A stretch of DNA of 64,000 bases from positions 16,904 through 80,903 of the forward strand of contig CAMFDG010000003.1 of assembly GCA_945949045.1 (NCBI GenBank). Reading direction: 5' to 3'. Shown here one piece after another: positions 43,096 through 51,535 of the stretch. Positions within the stretch are counted from its first letter, which is position 1, and each line of letters opens with the position of its first letter. The notes beneath the pieces were generated by a model, which was not told the origin of the DNA, made no database searches, and worked only from the letters and a program-made list of their open reading frames with translations. Source of the DNA: an uncultured Lachnospiraceae bacterium (GTDB taxonomy: Bacteria > Bacillota > Clostridia > Lachnospirales > Lachnospiraceae). Both the position numbers and the translations under genes were made by a program.

Positions 43096-44427
43096 ATGAA
43101 GCAGAAAATCAATAAATGCCTGATTTTAACTGCGGTGCTTGGTATTATTGCCACACTGATCAGTATGACATTTATTTCCTATACATTGTTCCAGCGGCAG
43201 GTGAAGAAGGACCTTAAGATCAACGCGGAAATTCTGGGAGCTTCCGGTGTGTTTTGCAAGGATTCCGACAGCAGGAATTTTGAGCGGGATTATCAGATTG
43301 ATGTGGAGGATCTGCGTATCACCTGGATCGACACGGACGGAAAGGTTCTCTATGATAATGATGCCCAGGCAGATGCGCTGACGAACCACGCTGACCGGCC
43401 GGAGGTTCAGGAGGCCTTGAAGAATGGTACCGGAGAGTGTGTGAGAGATTCCGCCACAATGAAAATGAATACCTTTTATTATGCGCTCCGCCTTTCGGAT
43501 GGCACAGTGCTTCGGGTTTCCACAGAGGCGAGAAGTATTTTAAATTTGTTTCTGACGGCAGTACCGATTGTCCTTCTGATCATTCTTCTGATTATTCTGT
43601 TTTCTGTGGTACTTGCTCATTTCCTCACCCGTCAGCTGCTGGCACCGATTCAGGTGATGGCAGAAAACATCGAGGATACAGCGAAGGTCCCGGCTTATAA
43701 GGAACTGGTGCCCTTTGTCAATACCATCCGTGCCCAGCACGAAAATATACTGATGGCGGCGAAGGTGCGGCAGGATTTTACTGCCAATGTTTCCCATGAG
43801 TTGAAAACACCTTTGACTGCGATTTCCGGATATGCGGAGCTGATCGAAAACCATATGGTGGATCCGGGGCAGGAGACGCGTTTTGCCCATGAAATTCAGC
43901 AGAATGCAAACCGGCTGCTTTCCCTGATCAATGATATTATTCGTCTGTCCGAATTGGACAGTAAGGAGGGAGATGATCTATCCTGTGACACACTGGATCT
44001 GGATGAGATTGCCACAGAATGCGTGAAGGGGCTGAAGGTCAATGCCCAGAAGCAGAAGATCTCTCTTTCCTATGAGGGACAGCCCTGCGAGATTCGTGGC
44101 AATCGGGATATGATCATCGAGCTTATTGATAATCTTGGTCAGAATGCCATCCGCTACAACAATGAGGGCGGTTATGTTCACATCCGGGTAACAAAGGAGG
44201 ATGGTCGCCCACAGCTTTTGGTAGAAGATAACGGGATCGGCATTCCGAAAGACCAGCAGGAACGCATTTTCGAACGGTTTTACCGGGTGGACAAGAGCCG
44301 TTCCAAGCAGACGGGTGGTACAGGACTTGGTCTTGCCATTGTCAAGCACATCGTGGCGCTGCACGATGCGGAAATCAAATTGGAAAGTGAACCGGGAAAA
44401 GGGACCACGATCCGGGTGCTGTTTTAG
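43096..44427 (+). CDS. phoR: PhoR-type sensor histidine kinase
   Basis: A 443-residue membrane kinase. TM1 (about 8-28), an extracytoplasmic sensor with ITWIDTDGKVLYDN, TM2 (about 155-180), then HisKA with His234 in ANVSHELKTPLTAISGYAEL, N-box LGQNAIRYNNEGG, G-boxes VEDNGIGIPKDQQERIFERFYRVDKSRSKQTGGTGLGLAIVKHIV. It phosphorylates the adjacent regulator, probably under the influence of PhoU and Pst rather than by direct phosphate binding. AAGGAG precedes ATG 43096. The gene is 9 bp after phoP and ends in a terminator. Confidence 0.92.
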   Translation: MKQKINKCLILTAVLGIIATLISMTFISYTLFQRQVKKDLKINAEILGASGVFCKDSDSRNFERDYQIDVEDLRITWIDTDGKVLYDNDAQADALTNHADRPEVQEALKNGTGECVRDSATMKMNTFYYALRLSDGTVLRVSTEARSILNLFLTAVPIVLLIILLIILFSVVLAHFLTRQLLAPIQVMAENIEDTAKVPAYKELVPFVNTIRAQHENILMAAKVRQDFTANVSHELKTPLTAISGYAELIENHMVDPGQETRFAHEIQQNANRLLSLINDIIRLSELDSKEGDDLSCDTLDLDEIATECVKGLKVNAQKQKISLSYEGQPCEIRGNRDMIIELIDNLGQNAIRYNNEGGYVHIRVTKEDGRPQLLVEDNGIGIPKDQQERIFERFYRVDKSRSKQTGGTGLGLAIVKHIVALHDAEIKLESEPGKGTTIRVLF

Positions 44428-44454
44428 GAGATTTGTTTACAAATCTCCTTTTTT
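44427..44454 (+). terminator. Terminator of phoPR
   Basis: Stem GGAGATTTG (44427-44435) / CAAATCTCC (44440-44448) followed by six Ts. The first base of the stem is the last base of the phoR stop codon. Confidence 0.85.
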
Positions 44455-44535
44455 GTGGCATAATCGGGAAAGATAATGGATCCGAAAGCGGTTAAAGTAC
44501 GCTTTTGGAGGCACGAAAGAAAAGAGGCAGTCAGT

Positions 44536-45852
44536 ATGTATCAGGAAATATCACAGTTATTAATGTACGGGGATCTTGATGAGGATTCCATCCTCTATCA
44601 GATGGGAGAGATTTTTGGGAAATACGAGACCGGTGAATACAATAAGACCGGGCTGGTCAGAGATATCAATACGCAGGTGAAGCGTATTCTTAAAGTGGCG
44701 ACGGATTACGGTTTTGATGATAATCTGTGGCACAATTACCTGACTTTTTTCCTGATGATGAGTGAGAATCCTTTCAGCATGACCTGCGAGAAGGTCGGCG
44801 CCAGCGAGGGAAGTGTCAATGCGCTGGTGCAGAATGATTTTCGCATTTTTAAGGAGTTGTTTGACTATGATTTCGGGCCGATTGAGCGGGACCTGGGAAT
44901 TCGCTGCTTCAGTCAGATTTCCAGTTATAAGGCCATTCACAAGAAGGATCTGATGTATAATAAGAACGTCAGCGAGAAGGTCCGCTCCCTCAGTAAGCAG
45001 CTGGAGGCTGCAAAGGACGAAAAGGAATTTTTTGACGCGGTAACCGGATTTTATAAGGATTATGGTGTGGGCATGTTTGGACTGAACAAGGCCTTTCGTA
45101 TTGACGATACGCCGCAGGGAAGCTTTACTTTCCGGGCCATCAACAACATGGACACCGTTATGCTGGATGATCTGGTGGGCTACGAAATTCAGAAGAAAAA
45201 GCTTGTGGACAACACCGAGGCCTTTGTGCAGGGTAAGAAGGCCAATAATGTTCTGCTGTTTGGTGACAGCGGTACCGGTAAATCCACCAGCATCAAGGCG
45301 ATTGTGAACCAGTATTATAAGGATGGTCTTCGCATGATCGAGATTTACAAGCATCAGTTCAAGTATCTATCAGAGATCATCGCTGACATCAAGAATCGGA
45401 ATTACCGTTTTATTATTTATATGGATGATCTTTCCTTCGAGGAGTTTGAGATTGAGTACAAGTTTTTAAAGGCAGTCATCGAGGGCGGCGTGGAGACGAA
45501 GCCGGAGAACATTCTGATCTATGCGACCTCCAACCGGCGCCATCTCATCAAGGAGAACTGGAATGACCGCAATGATCAGGATAATTCCAATGACAGACAT
45601 CATTCCGATACCGTGGAGGAGAAGCTTTCTCTCGTCAACCGTTTTGGTGTCACCATCAATTACTCCAAGCCGACCCAGAAGGAATACTTCGATATTGTGG
45701 TGCATCTGGCGAGACGCGCCGGCGTTACCATGGATGAGGAGAAGCTGAAGCAGGAGGCCAACAAGTGGGAGCTTTCCCACGGGGGAATTTCCGGCCGTAC
45801 AGCGGAGCAGTTTGTGAATTATCTGGCATCCCAGCCGGAGGCATTCAAATAG
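44536..45852 (+). CDS. DUF815-family AAA ATPase
   Basis: A 438-residue protein. ATG 44536 follows AGAGG; the in-frame ATG at 44476 lacks a site. An N-terminal helical region of about 200 residues precedes the AAA core: Walker A FGDSGTGKST (about 242-251), Walker B IIYMDDLSFEEFE, sensor YATSNRRHLIKENW, and a C-terminal lid (GISGRTAEQFVNYLASQPEA). DUF815 proteins are widespread in Clostridia; their target is unknown. It lies 48 bp before the ABC-F gene, possibly in one operon. Confidence 0.88.
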   Translation: MYQEISQLLMYGDLDEDSILYQMGEIFGKYETGEYNKTGLVRDINTQVKRILKVATDYGFDDNLWHNYLTFFLMMSENPFSMTCEKVGASEGSVNALVQNDFRIFKELFDYDFGPIERDLGIRCFSQISSYKAIHKKDLMYNKNVSEKVRSLSKQLEAAKDEKEFFDAVTGFYKDYGVGMFGLNKAFRIDDTPQGSFTFRAINNMDTVMLDDLVGYEIQKKKLVDNTEAFVQGKKANNVLLFGDSGTGKSTSIKAIVNQYYKDGLRMIEIYKHQFKYLSEIIADIKNRNYRFIIYMDDLSFEEFEIEYKFLKAVIEGGVETKPENILIYATSNRRHLIKENWNDRNDQDNSNDRHHSDTVEEKLSLVNRFGVTINYSKPTQKEYFDIVVHLARRAGVTMDEEKLKQEANKWELSHGGISGRTAEQFVNYLASQPEAFK

Positions 45853-45900
45853 GTGAATGCTGTTCTGATCCCATGCCCATCATAGTATTTAGGAGGTTAT

Positions 45901-47907
45901 ATGTTATACCAGATTTGTCACGGGGCCGTCTCCTTCGCGGATGATGTGATTCTGCACGACATCAATTTTGAAATCAGAAATACGGAAAAGATTGCTGTGG
46001 TTGGGAGGAACGGCTGTGGCAAGACAACGCTTCTCAAGCTGATCAACGGGGAGGTGGATCTCGATAAGCGTGACAGCGATGAGGACATTTTTATCGCGAA
46101 GGCGGGGAATCCACAGATTGGCTATCTGAAGCAGATTGCCTTCGAGGATCCGTCCATCACACTGGAGCAGGAGATTCGTAAGGTTTTTGCACCCATGGAG
46201 AAACGGAAAAAGGAGCTGGAAGCGGCAGCGACGGCTCTGGAACACGATTATTCTGAGGAGGCGGTTGCACGTTATACCGCCATGGAGGAGTCCTTCAAGG
46301 AGGATGGCGGCTACTATTTTGAAAAGGAATACGATGTTCTGATCCGCAAATTTGGGTTTTCTGAGGAGGAACGAAAGAAACCTCTGTCCGATTTTTCCGG
46401 AGGCCAGCAGACGAAAATTGCCTTTATCAAGCTGCTTTTAAGCAAGCCGGATATATTGCTTCTGGACGAGCCTACGAACCATCTGGATATCACGACCATT
46501 GAGTGGCTGGAGAGTTATCTGAAGAGTTATCCCAAGGCGGTGGTGGTTGTCTCCCATGACCGGATGTTCTTAGATCATATTGTAGATGTGGTTTATGAGA
46601 TCGAATATGGTACGGCGACCCGTTACCCGGGCAATTATACGAATTTCATGGAGCGCAAAAAAGCAAACTATGAAAAGCTGATGAAGGATTATAATGCCCA
46701 GCAGAAAGAGATCGCACGGCTGCAACGTATGGTGGACCGTTTCAAAAATAAACCTACCAAGGTTTCCATGGCCCACTCCAAGGAGAAGGCCATTGAGCGC
46801 ATGGTAAAGATTGAGGCACCGGACCGCTTTGACACCCGTACCTTTCATGCGAATTTTGAACCCCGGAAGGAGACGGGAAATGATGTGCTTTCTGTCTCGC
46901 ATTTGGAGATTGGCTATGACCATCCTCTTTCCACGGTCAGTTTTGAACTCAAAAAGGGGGAAAAGCTTGGCATTTTAGGTGGCAACGGCTTGGGAAAATC
47001 TACGCTTCTTAAGACCCTTGTGAACCTTATTTCCCCCCTTTCCGGAGAGTTTCGGTTCGGAACCAATGTGCAGATCGGATATTTTGACCAGCAGATGGCC
47101 ATGTATTCCAGTGATAAGACGGTGTTGGATGATTATTGGGATGAGTTCCCGAACCTTACGGAGACTGAGGTGCGAAATGCGTTGGGAGCTTTCCTGTTTT
47201 CCGGGGATGATGTATTCAAGCAGATCGATATGTTATCCGGCGGGGAGAAGGTGAGACTGGCACTCTGCAAGATCCTGAAGCGCCGGCCCAATGTCCTGAT
47301 TCTCGATGAGCCCACCAACCACATGGACATCGTCGGGAAGGAGACGCTGGAGAGCATGCTCAAAAGCTTCACCGGTACCCTGATCTTTGTGTCCCACGAC
47401 CGTTATTTCGTGAAAAAGGTGGCAGACCGTCTGCTTGTATTCGAGGATGGAACCACCCATTTGTATCAGTTTGGCTATGAAGAATATCAGGAGAAGCTAG
47501 ACCGGGAGGCAGCGGAGTCCGGGGACGATTACCGGAAGACACCTGCAGCACTGGGCGGACTGATCAGCTTCGCTTCTGATCATGGGGGAACGGCAGACGC
47601 GCAAGCAGTTTCCCTTGCCGGAAAAGGTGCCAATGCTCCGGGCGGGAAAAAGAGTTATTACAACCCGGGGAAGGAACGCTCAAGGCTGGAGAAGAAGATC
47701 AAAAAAGCGGAGGACGAGCTTGCGGTGAAGGAGGAAAAGCTGGAGGAATTGAAGGCGGAGCTTCTTCGGCCGGAGTATCAGTCCAGCTATTCCAAGCTGA
47801 CAGAGATTCAGGCAGAGATTGATGCCATGGAGGAAGAAATCATGGCAGATATGGAGGCCTGGGAGGAATTGTCCCAGCAGTTGGAGGAACTTGTGGCAGG
47901 AGTCTAG
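45901..47907 (+). CDS. ABC-F family ATP-binding protein
   Basis: A 668-residue soluble twin-ABC protein. The first cassette has GRNGCGKTTL and FSGGQQTKIAFIKLLLSKPDILLLDEPTNHLD; the second has GGNGLGKSTL and LSGGEKVRLALCKILKRRPNVLILDEPTNHMD. Between them lies the charged linker (KPTKVSMAHSKEKAIERM) that reaches the ribosomal exit tRNA site in this family. The C-terminus is a coiled coil (RLEKKIKKAEDELAVKEEKLEELKAE). There is no membrane domain. ABC-F proteins act on ribosomes, as translation factors or antibiotic protectors; which is not clear here. AGGAGG precedes ATG 45901. Confidence 0.92.
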   Translation: MLYQICHGAVSFADDVILHDINFEIRNTEKIAVVGRNGCGKTTLLKLINGEVDLDKRDSDEDIFIAKAGNPQIGYLKQIAFEDPSITLEQEIRKVFAPMEKRKKELEAAATALEHDYSEEAVARYTAMEESFKEDGGYYFEKEYDVLIRKFGFSEEERKKPLSDFSGGQQTKIAFIKLLLSKPDILLLDEPTNHLDITTIEWLESYLKSYPKAVVVVSHDRMFLDHIVDVVYEIEYGTATRYPGNYTNFMERKKANYEKLMKDYNAQQKEIARLQRMVDRFKNKPTKVSMAHSKEKAIERMVKIEAPDRFDTRTFHANFEPRKETGNDVLSVSHLEIGYDHPLSTVSFELKKGEKLGILGGNGLGKSTLLKTLVNLISPLSGEFRFGTNVQIGYFDQQMAMYSSDKTVLDDYWDEFPNLTETEVRNALGAFLFSGDDVFKQIDMLSGGEKVRLALCKILKRRPNVLILDEPTNHMDIVGKETLESMLKSFTGTLIFVSHDRYFVKKVADRLLVFEDGTTHLYQFGYEEYQEKLDREAAESGDDYRKTPAALGGLISFASDHGGTADAQAVSLAGKGANAPGGKKSYYNPGKERSRLEKKIKKAEDELAVKEEKLEELKAELLRPEYQSSYSKLTEIQAEIDAMEEEIMADMEAWEELSQQLEELVAGV

Positions 47908-48073
47908 TATAGCAGATCAGTTACGCTGTTTCTTATGCAAGTCCGAAGAGCAAGGCATAGGGGTGGCTGTGTTGAGCGATGGCAACGTCGCAGAGGAACA
48001 ATGAGGTAGACATTCAGCGAAATAGCATCGAATTCACTGTGTATCATTTGTAGCTGGATCGGTTTTGTGGAGT

Positions 48074-48368
48074 GGGACATATAGAGAAAAATATAGTCGT
48101 TATGTCCTGAAAAAGTGCCTTTTTATGAGGAAAAATGATGGTTGGGGATATATATGAAAATCCTAGAATTGTATGTCCCGCTTTTGAGGAAAAAGCGGGA
48201 CATGGGAGATAGGTAATGAGCGTATATGTCCCTAACGCCATTTTCTAAAGGGAAAAAGCGGTAAAAATGGGACATAGAGAATTGTTTTTTGCGCATATGT
48301 CCCAGTCCTCATTTTTTCAAAGGGGGGTAAAAGCGGGACATAGAGAGGTGTTTTTTTACATATGTCCT
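48074..48368. repeat. Hairpin repeat array A (left of the nuclease gene)
   Basis: Five units of about 35 nt start at 48074, 48145, 48197, 48269 and 48335 (steps 71, 52, 72, 66). Each begins GGGACATA or GGGATATA and ends TATGTCC(C/T), so each can form a hairpin; the spacers often contain T-rich CCATTTT or CTTTTTATGAGG. Bases 48074-48298 recur as 49356-49580 with few changes and no indels. The rest of the 543-bp gap (47908-48073) shows no gene. Confidence 0.85.
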
Positions 48369-48450
48369 ATTGCAATATAATATTTAAAAAAGATTGATAA
48401 TCCCCTTTACAGAAGACAAGTTGTGTGTTTTAATAACAACATAATTAAAT

Positions 48451-49272
48451 ATGGAAGGAGTGATTTTTATATCCATTTATCAGGATGTTCTTTCGGAAAA
48501 GCAAAGGCTTGAGAAAGAAATTAAAAGTATTCAGGAACAGCTTTGCCAGCTCCCTGAAGGAAAACTCAATTGTGTTCACAACGGCAATCGTATCAAGTGG
48601 TTTCATAGTGATGGTCATTCACAAACGTACATCCCCAAAACCCAAAAAGAATATGCAAAGCAGCTTGCAATGCGTACGTATTTGACAAAATTGGAAAAGG
48701 ATGACGAAAATGAGCTTGAAGCTATCGACTTTTATTTGCGGCATTCTGCTGAGAATAGAAGAAAAGTGCTAAGGCTTGTTGCAGATCCTGCATATCAGGA
48801 ACTACTGGAACCATATTTCCGACCAGAGTCCAAGGAATTTCTTTCCTGGGCAAATTCCCCTTATAATAAAAATAATAAATATCCGGAACAACTGAAATAT
48901 AAGACCTGCAAAAACGAATATGTAAGGTCAAAGTCAGAGGCTCTGATTGCGATGGTATTATATATGAATAAGATTCCATACCGGTATGAATGTGAACTAA
49001 AGTTAGGTGATGTAATCGTATATCCGGATTTCACAATCAGGCATCCGAGAACGGGGGAGTTATTTTACTGGGAGCATTTTGGAATGATGGATGTACCGAA
49101 GTATTCCAGATCTGTGGCCGAAAAAATTGTATTATATATGCAAAATCATATTCAGCCCAATATGCAGTTGATTACAACCTATGAGACAAATGAGCAGCCT
49201 CTTGACACAGGGAGAATACAAGAACTGATTAACACTTATTTTGGAGAAGATCTTGTAGAAAAAGGCTTATAA
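48451..49272 (+). CDS. PD-(D/E)XK-like nuclease, flanked by repeat arrays
   Basis: A protein of up to 273 residues. The N-terminal third is a helical/coiled region (QDVLSEKQRLEKEIKSIQEQL, then LPEGKLNCVHNGNRIKWFHSDGH). The C-terminal half looks like a restriction-endonuclease fold: RSKSEALIAMVLYMNKIPYR (Glu), VIVYPDFTIRH (Asp) and LFYWEHFGMM (Glu), in the right order and spacing. ATG 48451 is the only canonical start, but the AAGGAG site lies just after it; relatives tend to begin at the S-I-Y-Q segment, where this copy has ATA (48469). The start codon may be lost or non-standard. The ~225-bp duplicated arrays on both sides suggest a functional or mobility link. Confidence 0.65.
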   Translation: MEGVIFISIYQDVLSEKQRLEKEIKSIQEQLCQLPEGKLNCVHNGNRIKWFHSDGHSQTYIPKTQKEYAKQLAMRTYLTKLEKDDENELEAIDFYLRHSAENRRKVLRLVADPAYQELLEPYFRPESKEFLSWANSPYNKNNKYPEQLKYKTCKNEYVRSKSEALIAMVLYMNKIPYRYECELKLGDVIVYPDFTIRHPRTGELFYWEHFGMMDVPKYSRSVAEKIVLYMQNHIQPNMQLITTYETNEQPLDTGRIQELINTYFGEDLVEKGL

Positions 49273-49284
49273 AAAAAGCTCAGT

Positions 49285-49655
49285 GGGATATATAGAGAAA
49301 AAACCTATACCTATGTCCCAGAGGAAAAGTGAACTGCATTGGAAAGCAGCTCGGTAGGACATATAGAGAAAAATATAGTCGCTATGTCCTGAAAAAGTGC
49401 CTTTTTATGAGGAAAAATGATGGTTGGGGATATATATGAAAATCCTAGAATTGTATGTCCCGCTTTTGAGGAAAAAGCGGGACATGGGAGATAGGAAATG
49501 AGCGTATATGTCCCTAACGCCATTTTCTAGAGGAAAAAAGCAGTAAAAATGGGACATAGAGAATTGTTTTTTGCGCATATATCCCAGCCCCATTTCGTGA
49601 AAAGGAAAAGTGGGAAAAGCGGGACATGGATTATTCTGGAATCCGCAAAGCGGGC
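49285..49655. repeat. Hairpin repeat array B (right of the nuclease gene)
   Basis: Units start at 49285, 49356, 49427, 49479, 49551 and 49621 (steps 71, 71, 52, 72, 70); the last is degenerate. Units 2-5 are the direct copy of array A at a constant offset of 1282 bp. GGGA..TCCC arms are mostly kept, with some changes (AGGAC at 49356, ATATCCC at 49585). The remaining gap to 49825 contains only the promoter of hpf (TATAAT at 49770-49775). Confidence 0.85.
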
Positions 49656-49825
49656 CTGTGTATAAGATGTACAAAGATATTAAAAGATAAGATTCTGCAA
49701 AGACAATATTAAAAGTATGAAAATCGCATAAATTTTCCGGAAAACCTTTGCCTTTTTTGGTACTTATGTTATAATACTACCATGATACTTAAGGTATCAA
49801 ATATACAGCAAAGGGGTTGGGCATC

Positions 49826-50359
49826 ATGAGAATCACAATTACCGGAAGAAATATTGAACTGACAGAGGGGTTAAAGGCGGCCGTAGAGGAGCGGCTTGGG
49901 AAGCTGGAGAAGTATTTTACGCCAGACACGGATGTGTTCGTTACGCTGAGCGTAGAGAAGGAGCGTAAGAAGATCGAGGTAACGATTCCGATTAAGGGAC
50001 ATATGATTCGATCGGAGCAGGTCAGCAGTGATATGTATGTATCCATTGATCTGGTTGAGGAGGTCATCGAGCGGCAGTTGAAGAAATATCGCACGAAGCT
50101 GGCATCCAAGAAGATGAATGTATCAGATAATTTTAATCCTGATTTTATTGAGACAGAAGAGGATGAGGACGATGAGGAGATCAAGATCGTCCGTACCAAG
50201 AGATTTGGTATGAAGCCGATGTATCCGGAGGATGCATGCGTGCAGATGGAGCTTACAGGGCATGATTTCTTTGTATTCCGTAATGCGGAGACCGATGAGG
50301 TCAATGTGGTGTATAAGCGTAAGGGCAATACGTTCGGACTGATTGAGCCGGAGTGCTAG
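49826..50359 (+). CDS. hpf: Ribosome hibernation promoting factor, long form
   Basis: A 177-residue long HPF/RaiA. The N-terminal domain (about 1-100; ITITGRNIELTEGLKAAVEERLGKLEKYF) binds the 30S decoding region; after an acidic linker (TEEDEDDEEIK), the C-terminal domain (FGMKPMYPEDACVQMELTGHDFFVFRNAETDEVNVVYKR) dimerises to make 100S ribosomes. ATG 49826 with AAGGGG upstream is preferred over TTG 49817. A terminator follows the stop. It is expected to be induced in stationary phase. Confidence 0.95.
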   Translation: MRITITGRNIELTEGLKAAVEERLGKLEKYFTPDTDVFVTLSVEKERKKIEVTIPIKGHMIRSEQVSSDMYVSIDLVEEVIERQLKKYRTKLASKKMNVSDNFNPDFIETEEDEDDEEIKIVRTKRFGMKPMYPEDACVQMELTGHDFFVFRNAETDEVNVVYKRKGNTFGLIEPEC

Positions 50360-50373
50360 GAGAAGCTAAAAAC

Positions 50374-50402
50374 AGGAGGCTGTGGGAATTCCACAGCCTC
50401 CT
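50374..50402. terminator. Terminator of hpf
   Basis: A perfect 12-bp stem AGGAGGCTGTGG (50374-50385) / CCACAGCCTCCT (50391-50402) with a 5-nt loop, followed by TTTCG. Confidence 0.8.
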
Positions 50403-50447
50403 TTCGCATAAAGAGGGGGATTCATTTGTTACATCAGCGTGTAGCGC

Positions 50448-50675
50448 TTAAGACTGTGCGGCGGATCGATTCAGTTCCATTTGCCGCAGAATGTCAGCCA
50501 TCTGACTAAAGAATTTCCGGCCTATATAATTTTTCTCTGAGAGGTGGCTTCCATATGAATATAGGGTATCTCTTAATTGTTCGGTGTCGGATAAATCTAC
50601 TTCAAAGAGGAATTTCCGCGCCAATAGAATGCGTTCATCCTCGATGGTAAAAAGCCAGGATTTCAGGTCATCCAT
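50448..50675 (-). CDS. Small unknown protein (75 aa)
   Basis: The start is ATG 50675 because CAGGAGG lies five bases upstream; a longer frame to 50717 has no such site. The product, beginning MDDLKSWLFTIEDERILLARKF and ending FFSQMADILRQMELNRSAAQS, is helical and charged, without membrane segments. I do not recognise the family. It reads convergently toward hpf. Confidence 0.55.
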   Translation of the reverse strand: MDDLKSWLFTIEDERILLARKFLFEVDLSDTEQLRDTLYSYGSHLSEKNYIGRKFFSQMADILRQMELNRSAAQS

Positions 50676-50875
50676 AAAATCCTCCTGGCAAATCATACTC
50701 TGTACGTGTCGACCCATAGTATTTTCGTTGTAAATAGCATCATTCTCCTTTGCATGTTGTAATCCAATCCCTTTTTACGCTGAAGTCCGCTCCCCAATAC
50801 AGACTTTGATTGTATCATAGCTGATGTGTTTCGTACTGTAAAGGCGCGAAAAGCGTATACATTTTGCACAGAGAC

Positions 50876-50905
50876 TTGTTTTATTGTATCGAACTTGTGT
50901 ATAAT
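50876..50905 (+). promoter_or_regulatory. Promoter of the cyclophilin gene
   Basis: TTGTTT (50876-50881), 18-bp spacer, TATAAT (50900-50905), about 110 bp before ATG 51016. Confidence 0.5.
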
Positions 50906-51015
50906 ATATTAGAATTGCTTTGCGTCTGCCGGAGCGGAGTCTTGAGCAGCGATGGAGCAATTGGCAGATCAGGTGAATGGTCAAAACAACAGCGAAAAGA
51001 AAAGAGGAAAACAAC

Positions 51016-51534
51016 ATGGCAAATCCAATCGTTACAATTACAATGGAAGACGGTAGTGTGATGAAGGCAGAACTTTACCCCGAGGTCGCGCCGAATACGG
51101 TGAATAACTTTATCAGTCTGGTGAAAAAAGGATTTTACGACGGCCTTATTTTTCACCGCGTGATCAACGGATTTATGATCCAGGGTGGAGACCCGGAGGG
51201 CAGCGGCATGGGCGGCCCGGGCTACGGAATAAAGGGTGAGTTTGCGCAGAACGGAGTGAAGAATGAGTTAAAGCACACGGCAGGTGTCCTTTCCATGGCG
51301 CGTTCCATGATGCCGGATTCGGCGGGAAGCCAGTTCTTTATTATGCACAAGGATGCACCGCATCTTGACGGAGCTTATGCGGCATTTGGTAAAATAGTTG
51401 AGGGCATGGAGGTTGTGGACAAGATTGCCCGGACAGCAACGGACTACAGTGACCGTCCGATTGAGGCGCAGGTGATGAAGACCGTTGAAGTGGAGACCTT
51501 TGGCGAGGATTATCCGGAGCCGGAGACGTTATAG
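51016..51534 (+). CDS. Cyclophilin-type peptidyl-prolyl isomerase
   Basis: A 172-residue cytoplasmic PpiB-like protein. It has the cyclophilin core: FYDGLIFHRVINGFMIQGGDP (active-site Arg and Phe/Met/Gln), GYGIKGEF, GVLSMARS and SQFFIM, then HLDGAYAAFGKIVEGMEVVDKI. It speeds cis-trans isomerisation at proline. ATG 51016 has AGAGG upstream. It is 1 bp from the GNAT gene, with which it is probably cotranscribed. Confidence 0.93.
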   Translation: MANPIVTITMEDGSVMKAELYPEVAPNTVNNFISLVKKGFYDGLIFHRVINGFMIQGGDPEGSGMGGPGYGIKGEFAQNGVKNELKHTAGVLSMARSMMPDSAGSQFFIMHKDAPHLDGAYAAFGKIVEGMEVVDKIARTATDYSDRPIEAQVMKTVEVETFGEDYPEPETL

Positions 51535-51535
51535 C

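Noticed and set aside
48074..49655. CRISPR array
   Set aside because: Units are hairpins of ~35 nt with mutated copies and spacers that are themselves duplicated between the two arrays; the steps are uneven (52-72 bp) and there are no cas genes. It is reported as a different repeat type.
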